Assembly: GCF_035046505.1 (NCBI RefSeq)
Contig: NC_089829.1
Location: 9,139,396-9,203,395 of the forward strand
Reading direction: 5' to 3'
Source of the DNA: Tiliqua scincoides
Lineage: Eukaryota > Chordata > Lepidosauria > Squamata > Scincidae
Length of the DNA: 64,000 bases
Part shown: positions 1 to 11,700 of the stretch, piece after piece
Layout: each line of letters begins with the position of its first letter
Numbering within the stretch: the stretch's first letter is position 1
The notes under the pieces: generated by a model
Told to the model about the DNA's origin: nothing
What the model saw: the letters and a program-made list of their open reading frames with translations, nothing else
Database searches by the model: none
Made by a program: the position numbers and the translations under genes

Positions 1-583
1 CTCTGAGAGTCATTGTTGATGACTGCAACTGTCAATGGGGCTTTCTGGGTGACTGTGGAGGTGGGCACGGGTGGAGTGCAGTTGCACCATTCAGTCATTG
101 ATTGCAGCCTAGCCTATGGTGCACAGGCTGAGCTGGGCACAGTCAGAGCAGAGGCTGGCGCACACACAGGCAGTCTGGGAGTGGGCAGGCAGGTGGGCTG
201 ACCTCATCAGCAACTCCTGTTTGCAAAATCCACCAGTCCCTATGGCAAAAAAAATGGCTCCTCCTTTCCCCCTCTCTCCAATGGAGGGTCTGAAGGACAA
301 GAAGAAGCACCTCCCTCCCCCATGTTCTATACACTTGCAGGGCCCTCATGTGGATTACTGAGACAGATAAAATTGATACTGAAAAGGTTGTTAGAGGTTC
401 TGCAACCTGAGACCCTGCAAAAAAAGAAAAAGGTAACCATTTTGCTCAACTCCCCGCCCAGCCCCTTTCTATGAACATAACATAGCTGCTACTACTAGCA
501 TGCGCAAAGCCTAGCTTCAGGATCAATGCAAGAGGTTTTTCAGGTGGGACTGAGGGGGTGCAACCGTTAACAGTTTGTGGGAG
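1..583. other. No recognisable gene
   Basis: Unique-looking intergenic sequence. Short open frames are present on both strands, but none resembles a known family. Confidence 0.5.
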
Positions 584-760
584 ACTCAAGTTGACCAAAC
601 CCAGGGCGACTCACGAGTCAGGGGCCCCGGACTTGAGCGTTTTGCCAAGTGTTTGACCGGGTGACTTGAGTCTGCACGAGTCAGCTAAAAACATGCATTT
701 TCATGACGGACTCAAATCACCTGACTCAAGTTCCCCTCCCTGTGCTCACGCCTGCTACAG
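584..760. mobile_element. Fragment related to the hAT element at 8500-9917
   Basis: Repeated ACTCAAGT / GACTCACGAGTCA-type motifs resemble the ends of the element at 8500-9917. No intact terminus or target duplication was found. Confidence 0.3.
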
Positions 761-883
761 ACTGCTAGGGGCTGCAAGAACTGGCAAGCTGTGGACCCCA
801 GCCTTCTCTGGGGTTGAGTGCTCTGGATGTTTCAGTGTGGTGGTGATCAGTTGAACTGACAAGGGCCTCCATTAACTTACCTT

Positions 884-1086
884 GGGGTGCAATCCTAACC
901 CCTTATGTCAGTGCTTTCCAGCACTGGCATAGTGGTGCCAATGGGACTTGTGCTGCATCCTGCAGTTGGGGGGCACTCACAGAGGCCTCCTCAAAGTAAG
1001 GGAATGTTTGTTCCCTTACCTCAGAGCTGTACTGCCCTTATGTCAGTGTTGTAAAGCACTGACATAAGGGATTAGAATTGCACCCT
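884..1086. mobile_element. MITE family B (Harbinger-like ends)
   Basis: Starts GGGTGCAATCCTAACC and ends AGAATTGCACCC. The inner halves are partly inverted (CCTTATGTCAGTGCT on one side, AGCACTGACATAAGG on the other). About 200 bp. Same family as 26457, 30004, 48738 and 49237. Confidence 0.7.
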
Positions 1087-1300
1087 TAGTTGTATACCAG
1101 AAGCACTTGCAGGGCAGGTGCTCTTGTTTAACAATCTTACTTATCTGAAAGCCGAAAGTGCAGGCAATTAGCCTGCAGGCTGGAGGGCCACTAACAGGAA
1201 GCAGGAACTCCACATGATCCCAAGGGAGGGGGACACACACAATTGTATCCAGTTCTGGTCATCACGTTGCAAAATGAGAGCAGAACAGGAAAAGGTGACC

Positions 1301-1635
1301 CAAGGAAACTATAGGACATACACAGAGATACGAGGAACAAGATGAGGGCGATCAAGGAAAAATGTCCTACAGGGGTGGAAAACGATGACCCCGGGGTTAT
1401 CAGAAGTCGAAAAAATTTCATTCTCCAGAGCCACATGTGGGACATGCAGGAGACATGCAGGACACCCAAGGAAACTGTAGAGCCTCCACAGAGATACGTG
1501 GGACAAGATGAGGGTGATCAAGGAAAAATGGGGGTCAGGCCTCAAAAATGATGACCCCAGGGTCATTGAAAAAATGGGTCAAAAAAATCTTGACCTTCCA
1601 AGGCACATGTGGGACATGCAGGAGCAGTGCAGGAC
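1301..1635. repeat. Two-copy tandem repeat, unit about 166-172 bp
   Basis: CAAGGAAACT...GATCAAGGAAAAATG...CACATGTGGGACATGCAGG occurs at 1301 and again at 1467 with small indels. The preceding 1238-1300 (TCCAGTTCTGGTCATCA) resembles a CR1 ORF2 segment, so the repeat may be a rearranged LINE piece. Confidence 0.6.
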
Positions 1636-1639
1636 TTCT

Positions 1640-2529
1640 CTGGTTTTCACACTTTCAGTTAGCCCCCTCCCCTGTGGCTTTCATCCTCCCTGTGATGTCG
1701 CATCCTTTATAATGAGCCCAAAACTATTCATGTCTACTTAGAAGTAGCAGGCTCCCCCCTGACTTTGCTGTCCCAAGGTGGACACCGAGATCTTAATCTT
1801 ACCTACCCAAACCCTCACGACAACTGCCTAAAGTGACCAACTTAATATAAAATGTCTACCTTATGTAATCCCCATCCTGCTAACCCTAGTCTGGGGTATG
1901 CGGAAAAAACCACTGACCTACATGCCAATCTAGCAGACAGCAAAAAACTCCTACCCATTTTAAATGCAGTGCAAGGCAGAGAACATCTGAACCTCAATGA
2001 AGTCCCATCCTATTCAAATTTCCTGAGCAAGGCAGGTCCAGTGCAGCCTCCAGGTAAGAGAACATTTCATTTCATTTAACCTGTATTGACATAAACAATA
2101 TCCAATAGATGACAACAATATGAACATTAAAATCTTACAATATTCAGAGGGACATCCAAGGTTGAACCACTCATTGTTCAGGATCATTATGTAGGGGAGC
2201 AGAAATACTTAAAAATTTACGCCTCGACAAAACTGAGTTCAAATATGCTCGTATAACAAGCAGCACTCATTTCTTCCATCCAGCAGATACCTACCAATGT
2301 CAATATCCAATCCATGAAAGTTTTCCAGAAGAGGGAATAGGAATTGATGGCGTAGATCAGTATAGTGGGGGCAATAAAGTAGTAAATGGATCAAAGACTC
2401 AATTGAGGTTCAGTCACAAGAACATAACTGAGAGCTCTCCAAAGACCTACTAAATTTTGCTTTCAGCACAGTCGTAGCCTTGATATTAAACCTGACTAAG
2501 GTAAAGGCTCTATGAATTTGAGGTGAACA
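1640..2529. other. Intergenic, no recognisable gene
   Basis: AT-rich sequence without a supportable coding or repeat assignment; parts may be old LINE 3' sequence. Confidence 0.4.
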
Positions 2530-2850
2530 CATAAGGACATAAGAACATAAGAAGAGCCCTACTGGATCAGGCCAAAGGCCCATCTAACCCAGCTTCCTGT
2601 AACTCACAGTGACCCACCAAATGCCCCAGGGAGCATACAAGACAACAGACACAACCTGCGTCCCGGTGCCCTCCCCTGCATCTGGCAATCAGAGGCAGCC
2701 TGCCTCTAAAACCATGAGCTTGCTCATACCTAGTGTGATTTATAACCCCTAATGAACCTTTCCTCCAGAAATTTGTCCAATCCCCTCTTAAAGGCATCCA
2801 GGCAAGATGCCATCATTACTTCCTGTGGCAAAGAGTTCCACAAACTAAAA
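2530..2850 (-). mobile_element. CR1 LINE, 3' fragment
   Basis: The left edge carries repeated AACATAAG units, the reverse of the TTCTTATG repeats that end CR1 elements here. On the minus strand it encodes the ORF2 C-terminus (SLWNSLPQEV, then LDAFKRGLDKFLEE), followed by the conserved 3' untranslated segment. 5' truncated. Confidence 0.85.
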
Positions 2851-3101
2851 CACATGAAAGATAGATTACTTGAACACGAATCAGAGGGCACAAAAGACCA
2901 AAATACAGAGAGGAACAAGATTTATAGGTTGCAGTTTGTAAATCCTGTTTCTCTATATCAAATAGTTGGGTATGAATGAGATTGTAGGCTGGAGGCATGG
3001 ATAATCCTCCTAGCAGGTCAGGCGATAGACCAAGCAACTGAAAAATAAAATAAAATAAATTTAGGTCTGGAGAAAGAGTAACATCAGCAAGGATGTTACT
3101 G

Positions 3102-3186
3102 AGGGCACAATCCTAACCATGTCTACTCGGAAGTAAGTCCTATTTTGTTCAATGGGGCTTACTCTCAGGAAAGTGTGGTTAGGGTA
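3102..3186. mobile_element. MITE family A
   Basis: About 85 bp, from GGGCACAATCCTAACC to AAAGTGTGGTTAGG, with the family core GAAGTAAGTCCTATT and CAATGGGGCTTACT. A second partial copy lies at 3367-3406. Confidence 0.7.
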
Positions 3187-3195
3187 TTGTGTTCT

Positions 3196-3335
3196 CCATG
3201 TGTCAATCAACTGTAATTCTTCTGCCATTTCCAAAAAATGTCTGGGTAGGGTTCCTCCTCTTTTTAGATATCTTTTATTAAATTTTCTGTCCCATTTAGC
3301 TTGAAAAACTGCATTAAAATCTCCAAATAAAAAAA
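3196..3335 (-). mobile_element. L1-type LINE endonuclease fragment
   Basis: The minus-strand translation contains LFGDFNAVFQAKWDRKFNKR and then LPRHFLEMAEELQLIDTW, the GDFNAV region of an apurinic-type endonuclease as found in L1 ORF2. Both ends are truncated. Confidence 0.6.
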
Positions 3336-4139
3336 GATCCCTGTCTTCTCCCTGGCTTACTCTCCCTGGCTTACTCTCAGGAAAGTGTGGTTAGGATTGC
3401 AGCCTAAGCAGGATGCTCTGGTTTGCCTCAAAGCCAACGCATAGCCAAAATCTCAAGAATCTTAGCCAGGCCAGAGTTTCAATTTTATATAGGCCAACTT
3501 CAAGGCACAGTGATGCGTAAGGAACACAGTGAGTCTTATAAAGAAATATGGACTGAACATGTTCTGCTAAGATGGAAACAGCCGATATCCAGATAGGGTT
3601 ACTAAACAGCAATCGTGCCAGAACCTTGGACTTAAAGATCTGGTCTCAAGTGCTGCCGTGATATAAGAATTGCCCCAGGTGTAAAAAAACCCCCAGAGTA
3701 GCTTGAACGAATAAATTACTTGAGCAAGTAGCAGCCTGAGATACTTCTGTATCTGAGTATCTGAGTAGCAGATACTGAGATGACCAAGTATGCCAATACT
3801 GAAACAGAATTCCCAGACACTTGAATACTTTAACCCATCGGATTGCCCTCCCTCCAAAGGAGCGAGAGATAGGTTTCCATTGGGAACCGAAAACCACTAT
3901 TTTAGACGTCTCCAAATTCAATTGCAATTTATTGGAAATTAAATATTCAATACAAGAATTGATTAAACGCTTCAGGCCAATTTTCATATGGGACGACAAC
4001 AGCATATCATCTGTGTACAACAGAAGGGGGAACGATAAATTGCCTAATTTAAGAGGATGGGTGTCAACCAAGGACAAGTGAGGAGCCAGGTTATTAACCA
4101 ATACATTAAACCAGGGTTTCTCAAACTGTGGGTCATGAC

Positions 4140-4470
4140 CCACTTGGTGGGTCAACCTCAGCAGATCCCTGAAGTGGGGGCATTTTTATTCCCCCCCTCT
4201 CCCCCCCAGTTCCATCCAGCCGAAGCTCTGCCCTTCCCACCCCCCTCCAAGAACTTCAACCTCAGCAGATCCCTGAAGTGGGGGGGGGGCATTTTTATTC
4301 TGCACTTCCATCCAGCCCAAGCTCTGCCCTTCCCACTCTCTTGCAGTCACTTAAATCTCAGCAGATCCCTAAAGTGGGAGCATTTTTATTCCCCTCTCTT
4401 TCTCCACTTCCATCCAGCCCAAGCTCTGCCTTCCCCACCCCCTTCCAGGAACTTCAACCTCAGCAGATTT
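4140..4470. repeat. Internal tandem repeats, about 105-120 bp unit
   Basis: CCTCAGCAGATCCCTGAAGTGG and then TTCCATCCAGCCCAAGCTCTG recur about three times inside the hAT element. Confidence 0.7.
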
Positions 4471-4554
4471 TAGCTTTTTCTTGAGTCCTGTGTGTGTTGT
4501 TGTTTTTTTTTTTAATGAAACAGGTGTCTCAATTTATGAACTTTCTAAAATTCG

Positions 4555-5460
4555 TTGTTGGCAACCTTCAGTCTCGAAAGACTATGGTATCACGCTCTGA
4601 ATGGTGGTTGTGGCACAGCGTCTAGTGTGGCTGAAAAGGCCGATTCGGGAGTGACAATCCCTTCCACACTGGGAGCAAGTGTAGTGTGTCCTTGGTCTGT
4701 CTCCCTGGCTATGGGACTTCTTTCTTTGCCTCAGTCTGTTGGCAAAGTGTCTCTTCAAACTGGGAAAGGCCATGCTGCACAGCCTGCCTTCAAGCAGAAT
4801 GCTCAGAGGCCAAGGTTTCCCATCTGTTGAGGTTCATTCCTAAGGCTTTCAGATCCCTCTTGCAGATATCCTTGTAGCACAGCTGTGGTCTACCCGTAGG
4901 GCACTTTCCCTGCACAAGTTCTCCATAGAGGAGATCCTTTGGGATCCGACCATCGCCCATTCTCACAACATGACCAAACCAACGCAGGCGTCTCTGTTTC
5001 AGCACTGTATACACGCTAGGAATTCCAGCTAGTTCCAGGACTGTGTTGTTTGGAACTTTGTCCTGCCAGAAGGATGCGTCGGAGGCAGCACATGTGGAAA
5101 GCGTTCAGCTTCTCCTGTTGTGTACGAAGAGTCCATGACTCGCTGCAGTACAGAAGTGTACTCAAGATGCAAGCTCTGTAGACCTGGATCTTGGTATGTT
5201 CCGTCAACTTCTTGTTGAACCAGACTCTCTTTGTGAGCGTGAAAAACGTGGTAGCTGCTTTACGATGCGTCTGTTTAGCTCAGTATTGAGAGAAAGAGTG
5301 TTGGAGATCGTTGAGCCAAGGTACACAAAGTCATGGACAACCTCCAGTTCGTGCACAGAGATTGTAATGCAGGGAGGTGAGTCCACATCCTGAACCATGT
5401 CCTGTGTTTTCTTCAGGCTGATTGTCAGTCCAAAGTCTTGGCAGGCCTTGCTAAAACTTG
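4555..5460 (-). mobile_element. LINE ORF2 3' portion nested in the hAT element
   Basis: In successive minus-strand frames: VHDFVYLGSTISNTLSLNTE, IQVYRACILSTLLYCSESW, LKQRRLRWFGHVVRMGDGRI, and a terminal CSQCGRDCHSRIGLFSHTRRC zinc-finger-like motif. This is the C-terminal reverse-transcriptase and tail region of a non-LTR retrotransposon. Frame changes make it inactive. Clade not settled. Confidence 0.8.
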
Positions 5461-5547
5461 AGAAGCCCCCTGATTGTAAAAGTGACTTGAGGAGAATAGG
5501 TCAAACATTATGGCAGAAGTCCTGCTGTGCTACATAACAGTGATTCA

Positions 5548-5634
5548 GGCTGCAGTCCTATCCGCGTTTACCTGGGAGTAAGCTCCTTTGACTATAATGG
5601 GTCTTCTGAGTAGACATGCATAGGACTGAGCTCT
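5548..5634. mobile_element. MITE family A
   Basis: GGCTGCAGTCCTATCC...CCTGGGAGTAAGC...GAGTAGACATGCATAGGACTGAGC; about 85 bp with inverted ends. Confidence 0.7.
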
Positions 5635-6254
5635 CACTGATTGGCTTATCAAATGCTTGGTGTTTGTGGTGTGTTCACACAGGTCTATTTGTAGCATACC
5701 ATTCTTTTGTGTGAAAATGTACACACAAAGCCTGACTGGTCAACTGATATGGATTTGGTCCTTGCATTTAATTATGGAACCTTTATAGAAAGCTGATGCC
5801 ATTGTTTAGAGATGGAGGGAGGGAAGGTACATCTGTTGGTCTAGTGCCAGGAATGGTCTCTGAAATGCAAGGCAGCAGTCTGTCCCTGTGATCTCCTTTG
5901 CAGCCTAGCGGTTTGGCTTTTTACTATTAGTGAAAATACTGGCTGGTGTGCGAGCAAGACACAGTTATCTAAGCCTGATGTGCAAGTGGTGCATAGGAAG
6001 CCCTTCCTACAGCTTTTGTGGCTCTGATAAGCTGAGATGCTGATCTTCTTCCAAGCTGACTTTTGCAGAATATTTGCTCTGGCAATCCTGTAGTCCAGGA
6101 TATATTTTGCTTGTGTCAAGGTTTAAATAGGTTTTTTTCTCCTTATACTTTGCTATTGGGAAATGGCTGAGAAATAACCCAACACAAGCTAATAGAATAC
6201 CATGAGATACTCTCCCTTTAATACAGTCAGCAGGTGGGATGCTTGGTAGCAATG

Positions 6255-6282
6255 GGTGTGTGTGTGTGTGTGTGTGTGTGTG
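6255..6282. repeat. (TG)n microsatellite
   Basis: Uninterrupted TG dinucleotides. Confidence 0.95.
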
Positions 6283-7359
6283 GTGAGAATTGAAACAAGC
6301 TTCTGAGCTGGACTATTTTGTCATTTGCAGTTTATGAACTACTAGGTGAGAACAGTGATGTCACTTCCTGCTTGATTAGGTCACTTTCTGACATCACTTC
6401 CAAGTTGATGACATCACTTCCGGTGGGTCCCGGACAGATTGTCACTCTGCAAAGTGGGTCCCAGTCTAAAAGGTGTGAGAACCACTGCATTAAACAATGT
6501 AGGGGCCAGAACACATCCTCGTGTGACTCCTAAGTTTGTGGGAATTGAGGCTGAAAGTTTCCCACAGGGTGTTAATTTAACATGGCAGTTAGTCTCCGAA
6601 TAGAGCTTCCTAATTAAGAGAAGGCAGTCGGAATGACCAGAATAAAATTATATACATACTTAGTGGGGTAAATGAAGAGCTTTCTGGGGTGGTGGCTAAA
6701 TATATAAATATGATAATTAAGAGACGTATTTCTATGATGGTCACAAATGGTTGATATGTGGCAGCAAGGCCTGGTTGGTCATGGTTGGAGGTGAACTTTC
6801 TGATTCATATATCCCTCCATCAAATCTTTTGTTTTATACTGCTTGGATTTTAAATATGCCAATAAAGGTTTCTTGTATCTTGTATCTTAAATTAAGAGGA
6901 GTCGCTTATCCAGACCTAATTGGTCCAGTTTCAACCAAAGTAATTCCCTGTCAGTGGGTAGTGAGGACCAACAGCACTTCCGTCTTTTTACAAGGCCAGC
7001 GTCAGAGTTAGCATTAAAAAAGAAAAGCTCTGTTTCAACCAGTTAGCCCACGTCTTCCTGGTGGTTTCCACTCCTCCCTTATGTGGTGCTCGCAGAGGCC
7101 ATTACTGCTACCATTCCCTGGCTGCTAAAACTACCACCAACGTGGAACACTTTTGATGTGAAATGTTAGCATGACTTTAAAAGAGCAATTTGGGAAACAC
7201 TTGATCCAAAACATCAACAGTGAAACAGCTTCTCCATTACAGTGCAACACGAAGGACTTAACAGCCTTTTATTGTCAAACAATTCAGGTTACTAAACTCA
7301 AACGAATGTCCCTGTGCAGCAATATGAAGATATCACTTGCTGACAAACATTGGTTTTTA

Positions 7360-8134
7360 TTAGATACCTTGCAAAAAATGCATCGCACATTTGAAACAGT
7401 CCTTTGAGCTTTGAGATTCAACAAACGGATATTCAAACAGTAGGAGGATCCCATGGAAGCCATCCTGAGCATGGCACCAGGTCACCGGCACGCCATGGTC
7501 CTCTAAGCGTTTCTTGTACAAAAGTCCATCATCCCTGAGAATGTCGTATTCACAGGTCAAAAGGAAAGTCTCGGGCAGTTGCCGGATAACCTCATCATCA
7601 GCTAGAAGTGGAGAGAACCTGGTCTCAAGTGCTGCCTTGCACGCCTCATACAGTTCTTCTGAAAATGGAGCAAGCACTGGGGGCTCAGAGGCCTTGACCT
7701 TGAACTCAGCCGGAATGAGGTCGGCACTAATCCATTTGCTGTATTTCACCCTCATGGCCTCAGGAACATGGGCATTCTTCATCACTCCATCCAGATCTCT
7801 AACCTGCTTACCAAGAGCAATGAACCCAAATTTGATAGCTACTCTTTTGCATAAAAGAGCAGCTGAGTGATATTGCTGGTAGGAAGGCAAATTGAAATCC
7901 AGGGCCTGGAGGAACGGGTAGATCAGAATCTGTGCTCGGAGCCTTGGGAGATCCACTTGGGACACCAGTTCTTGGGCAACAGCTGCAGCATATGTGCCGC
8001 CACTACTATCCCCACCTATAATAATACGATTGGGGTCAACTCCGTAATCTTCAGCGTGCTTCAGAAAGTGTATGGCAGCCGTGAGACAGTCTCTTATCTG
8101 GGTTGGGTACGGATGCTCAGGAGCTAAACGAAAC
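7360..8134 (-). CDS. Gene A exon 4
   Basis: 775 bp from acceptor CTTTAG to a TAA stop at 7362-7360. It begins with FRLAPEHPYP and contains GDSSGG, CEYDILRDD and GFHG. It ends MHFLQGI. No interruption of the frame is seen. Confidence 0.95.
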
Positions 8135-8689
8135 CTAAAGTAATTACAAAAATGGTTCAAATTCATTATTTTTATACTTTTTTATGTGATTGAATAACCC
8201 CTAGCACAGTGGTCCTCAAACTTTATAGCACCACGACCCCCTTTTGATAATGTTGCAACCCACTGGAAGCGATGTCAGTATTTAACACTTCCATACACAA
8301 AATCAAATTAAGTAAATTAAAAGTTTACAATAAGTTTTAAAAATTATTTAAAATAAAGAAGAACCCTCCTAACCCTCCCAAGCAGTTGTTCGTCTGTTTA
8401 AAAAGAATCCCCCCAAACTTCCCAAAGGCTGCAATCCTATCCACAGTACCCTGAAGTAAGCCCCATTGACTATCATTGTTAGAAGTGTATACCCAGTAGC
8501 AGGGATGGCCAAGTCCAGCGTGGCTTGAGTTGAGTCATGAGTCTCTGCCCCCTGTGACTTGACTCAAAAAAGAGTCATTAAGGGGGCACTTTCTGAGTCA
8601 TCCAGAGCATTTTCGTGACTCGAAAATACTCGAATCATGAGTCGTTCCCATTAAAAAGCCAGCTGTGAAAAGAAGCAGAGCTGCTGCTG

Positions 8690-8730
<41 letters not shown>

Positions 8731-11700
8731 AGTTCTCATTTAATACTCCCCTGATGTCTCCATCCCATCTCTAAACAACGCAGGAGGGGGTGCAACGGAC
8801 TGCGAGAGAGTGGAGACAAAAGCGGCAAGAGGGACGAGGGTCACGCATAACAGCCGGTAAGCTTACCAGGGCGACTCAAACCTCAACTCAGAAGTAGTCC
8901 CATTGTAGCCAGTCATTCAATGAAACTTCCCCTCCCATGTAACAACGTAGCCCACCAGTAGCATAGCTGGAAGGGGTGCAAAGCACTAAGTTTTGCAGGG
9001 AGCCTCACTTCAGCTTGCAAAGCACTACACGTCTCATGGGGCCTCACTGCAGGTGTGCAAGCGGCCCCCTCCCCTTCAGAGCAGGGCAGCAGGTAAGGCA
9101 GAACTGTCCCATTCCTGTTTGTGGAAAAGAACCACAGCTGCCTTACCTGCTTACACCTGAGGAGGCTCTCCTTACACCAGAGGAGGCTCTCTTTACACCC
9201 ACTTTCTCAGGTGTAAGGAGAGCTTCCATGGGAGTATGCAGGTGGGGCAGCTGCAGTGCTTTTCCATGGACTATGAAAGGCTGGTTCCGCTTCACTTGCT
9301 GCCCTGAACTGAATGTCCCTGTTTCAGAACCATTCCAGTCAGCTAGCAGTGAGGCTCCATGTAACATGTACTGCTTTGCCAGCTGAGTTGAGGCTCCCTG
9401 CAAAACTTAGTGCTTTGCACCCCCTCTAGCTACGCTACTGGAACCATGAGGTTTGAAAGCATGATTGCTATGAACCACCTCCTCCCCCACCCTGGGCTTC
9501 TCCAGTCAATTCTAAGGCAAGAATCCCTTTGGGCTCTGTAGTGGAATAGCAGAAGATCTGGCGAGGAGATAGAATGTGGTGTTTGCAGTGGCCCCTTTAA
9601 GAGTTAAGGCCTGGGCTTTCAGCAAAGAACCCCTTGGGCTCCTCCTCCTGCCCTACCTCAGTCAAAGAAAATATCAGACTGCCCATCCATCCAATGATCA
9701 TTGGTTCCTGTCAGAGACAGGCAAGAGAGCATGCTCTAGCCTCCCCCCATGCAAAACCAAAACATTAACCCTTCACTGTATCCTGGCTGGAACTTACCTG
9801 CTGCAAGGTCTTTCATGTGCTGAAAAAACAGGCTCAAGTGCGCATGTGAGGGGAATCAGTGCTAAGTCAGGTGGCCTCAGACTCAAGTCAATGCCCCTAC
9901 TCAAGTTCCCATTCCTGCCTAGTAGCCTGCTATAGATCTGTAACATTTCTACAAATGCAGTCACATACCATGGTAGCATCAAGTTTAATATATTAAAATA
10001 AAATACACGTTGAAATGAATGGGGACCCACTTGAAATTGGCTTCTAGTGGACCCACCTAGTGGGTCCCAACCCTCAGTCTGAGAAACACTGCCCTGGCAA
10101 ATACAATCAATGGAACTGTGAACATGAAGTTTACCTAAGTCCTGGGATGAGGCCACAATGACTGAGATCTCTTTTAGACCTGCTCTGCTCCCAGAAAGCA
10201 TAGTCCTGCAAGGGTGACTTGGTTAACATGAGGCTGCCCCCTTCTGGTCACACACACAGACTCTGCACCAGGGAGTGAGCCTGCTGTTTGGGGGCAGGCA
10301 GCCCCAAACAGCCCAGAATTTATAAGCAAACCCTACAGCCATTGTAATGTACTCCTTTCTAACACAATGAGTACAAAGCCACGTACCCGACACACACAAC
10401 CACAGAATCACTTTCTCGGACAATGGCACGGCAAACCCGTCCGTATCCTCCTGAAAAACAAGTTTTTCCAATGGAGATTAGTGGACAAGTTCAATGATCA
10501 TCAATGAAGCAATAACATCTTTTCTGCGGATGCCATGAAGCCGGGGAGGCACTGGGAGCAGATATGATTCCATTATTTTGTTCCATTCTAATCAAGGGCA
10601 GCCCTATCCTAACTTGCACTGGAACAGGAAGCCCAGTATGCCTGTGCTGTATCCAGTGCAGGTTGCAGGCAGCCAGAGGCTCGCCCAAAGGCAAGGGGAA
10701 ACTTTTCCCCTTACCCCAGGAAGAGCCACTGCCATTCCAATGGAGCTACTCAGATCTGCACCTCCTCAATTGGTGGCGCAAATCCAAGCAGTCCGGGACT
10801 GTCCCAGACTGCCCTGGAATGGAGCTAGGATCCAGCAAAACTGCCAGATCCTGACCCTGCCTCCTGCTCCCTGCCTACCCTCCCACCCCCGGGAACACCC
10901 GCCACCCACCCACCCCCTGCCCTGGAACACCTCCCTCCAACCCCCACGCCCCCTTCTTATCCCCATGCCAGCCAAGCTCAGAGAGTGCAAAACCACCCTC
11001 CCCAGGACCCACATTGGTGCAAGGAGGATGGCACAAGTCCCTTGTGCCAGTTGAAGTACAGTTGCGTCAGCGTGAAAGTGGTTGACGGCACTTTCGCAAC
11101 ATTTGGCTGGCACAAGGGACTTGCGCCAGCCCAAGTGAGGACTAGGATTGCGCCCTAAGATAAATAAAAGCGTGTTATGAAAGAAAAGGGAATTAGAAGG
11201 AAGGAGTGTAGTTCAGTAGCAGAGAACCTGCTGTGTGTGCAGAAGGTTCAGGTTCTGAACTCAATCGCCTGCTGCACTGCATCTCCTGGTACAGCAAGGT
11301 CTGAAGCCCCAGAGCAGGGGTGTCAAAGGCCTGCAGGCCAGACACAGCCCCCTGAAGCTCTTTATCCAGCTCTCGGGCTCTCCCAGCACCACCACCATCT
11401 GCTCTCAGCTGCTGAGCTGTTCTAAGATATCACTGCTGAAAGGGTGGCCCACGTGATAATTGGGCTCTCCCATATTTTGAAAGCATTATCAAGATTTGTG
11501 TATTTTCTCTTCTGCTATTTGCAGCTAATGAGTCCCGAAGTGAGGGGGGAAAGTACTTATTTCTGGTCATCACTTCCTGCTTTCTGTCATCACTTCGGGC
11601 CCTCAGCAGGTATGCCTTTGGCATGCTGTATGAAATTAGTTTGACACCCCCTGCCCTAGAGGACAATTGAGAAGCCCATGATGGATTCAGTCTGACTCAT

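Larger units (their letters stand above)
4112..6487. mobile_element. hAT-type element interrupting a LINE
   Basis: Terminal inverted repeats CAGGGTTTCTCAAACTG / GTGTGAGAACCACTG, flanked by a perfect 8-bp target duplication CATTAAAC (4104-4111 and 6488-6495). No transposase is visible. It contains a nested LINE (about 4555-5460), a MITE and a TG repeat. The interior at 4140-4470 holds three imperfect direct repeats of CAGCAGATCCCTGAAGTGGG and CCATCCAGCC. Confidence 0.88.
3407..7010 (-). mobile_element. Non-LTR retrotransposon (reverse transcriptase), split by a hAT element
   Basis: Two minus-strand parts, 6496-7010 (upstream) and about 3407-4111. The first part ends RGCVLAPTLFN and the second continues VLVNNLAPH...FPLLLYTDDMLLSS, then LQLNLETSKIVVFG. 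These are successive conserved reverse-transcriptase blocks, with catalytic YTDD where L1 usually has FADD. The clade is not certain, but it is not L1. Confidence 0.7.
8500..9917. mobile_element. hAT element (middle), nested
   Basis: Ends CAGGGATGGCCAAGTC / GTTCCCATTCCTG. Flanking 8-mers CCCAGTAG and CCTAGTAG match at 7 of 8. It lies wholly within the element at 8207-10091. The ends carry many ACTCAAGTC-type subterminal motifs. Confidence 0.75.
8207..10091. mobile_element. hAT element (outer) in gene A intron 3
   Basis: Ends CAGTGGTCCTCAAACTTTA / AGTCTGAGAAACACTG. The flanking 8-mers CCCTAGCA (8199-8206) and CCCTGGCA (10092-10099) match at 7 of 8. No transposase. It shares ends with the elements at 28026-28384 and 4112-6487. 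The right arm ends only about 0.3 kb from exon 3. Confidence 0.8.

Noticed and set aside
4582-4773. C2H2 zinc-finger-like frame (CSQCGRDCHSRIGLFSHTRRC)
   Set aside because: It is the C-terminal tail of a LINE ORF2 protein, in line with the other reverse-transcriptase tail blocks beside it, and not a host transcription factor.
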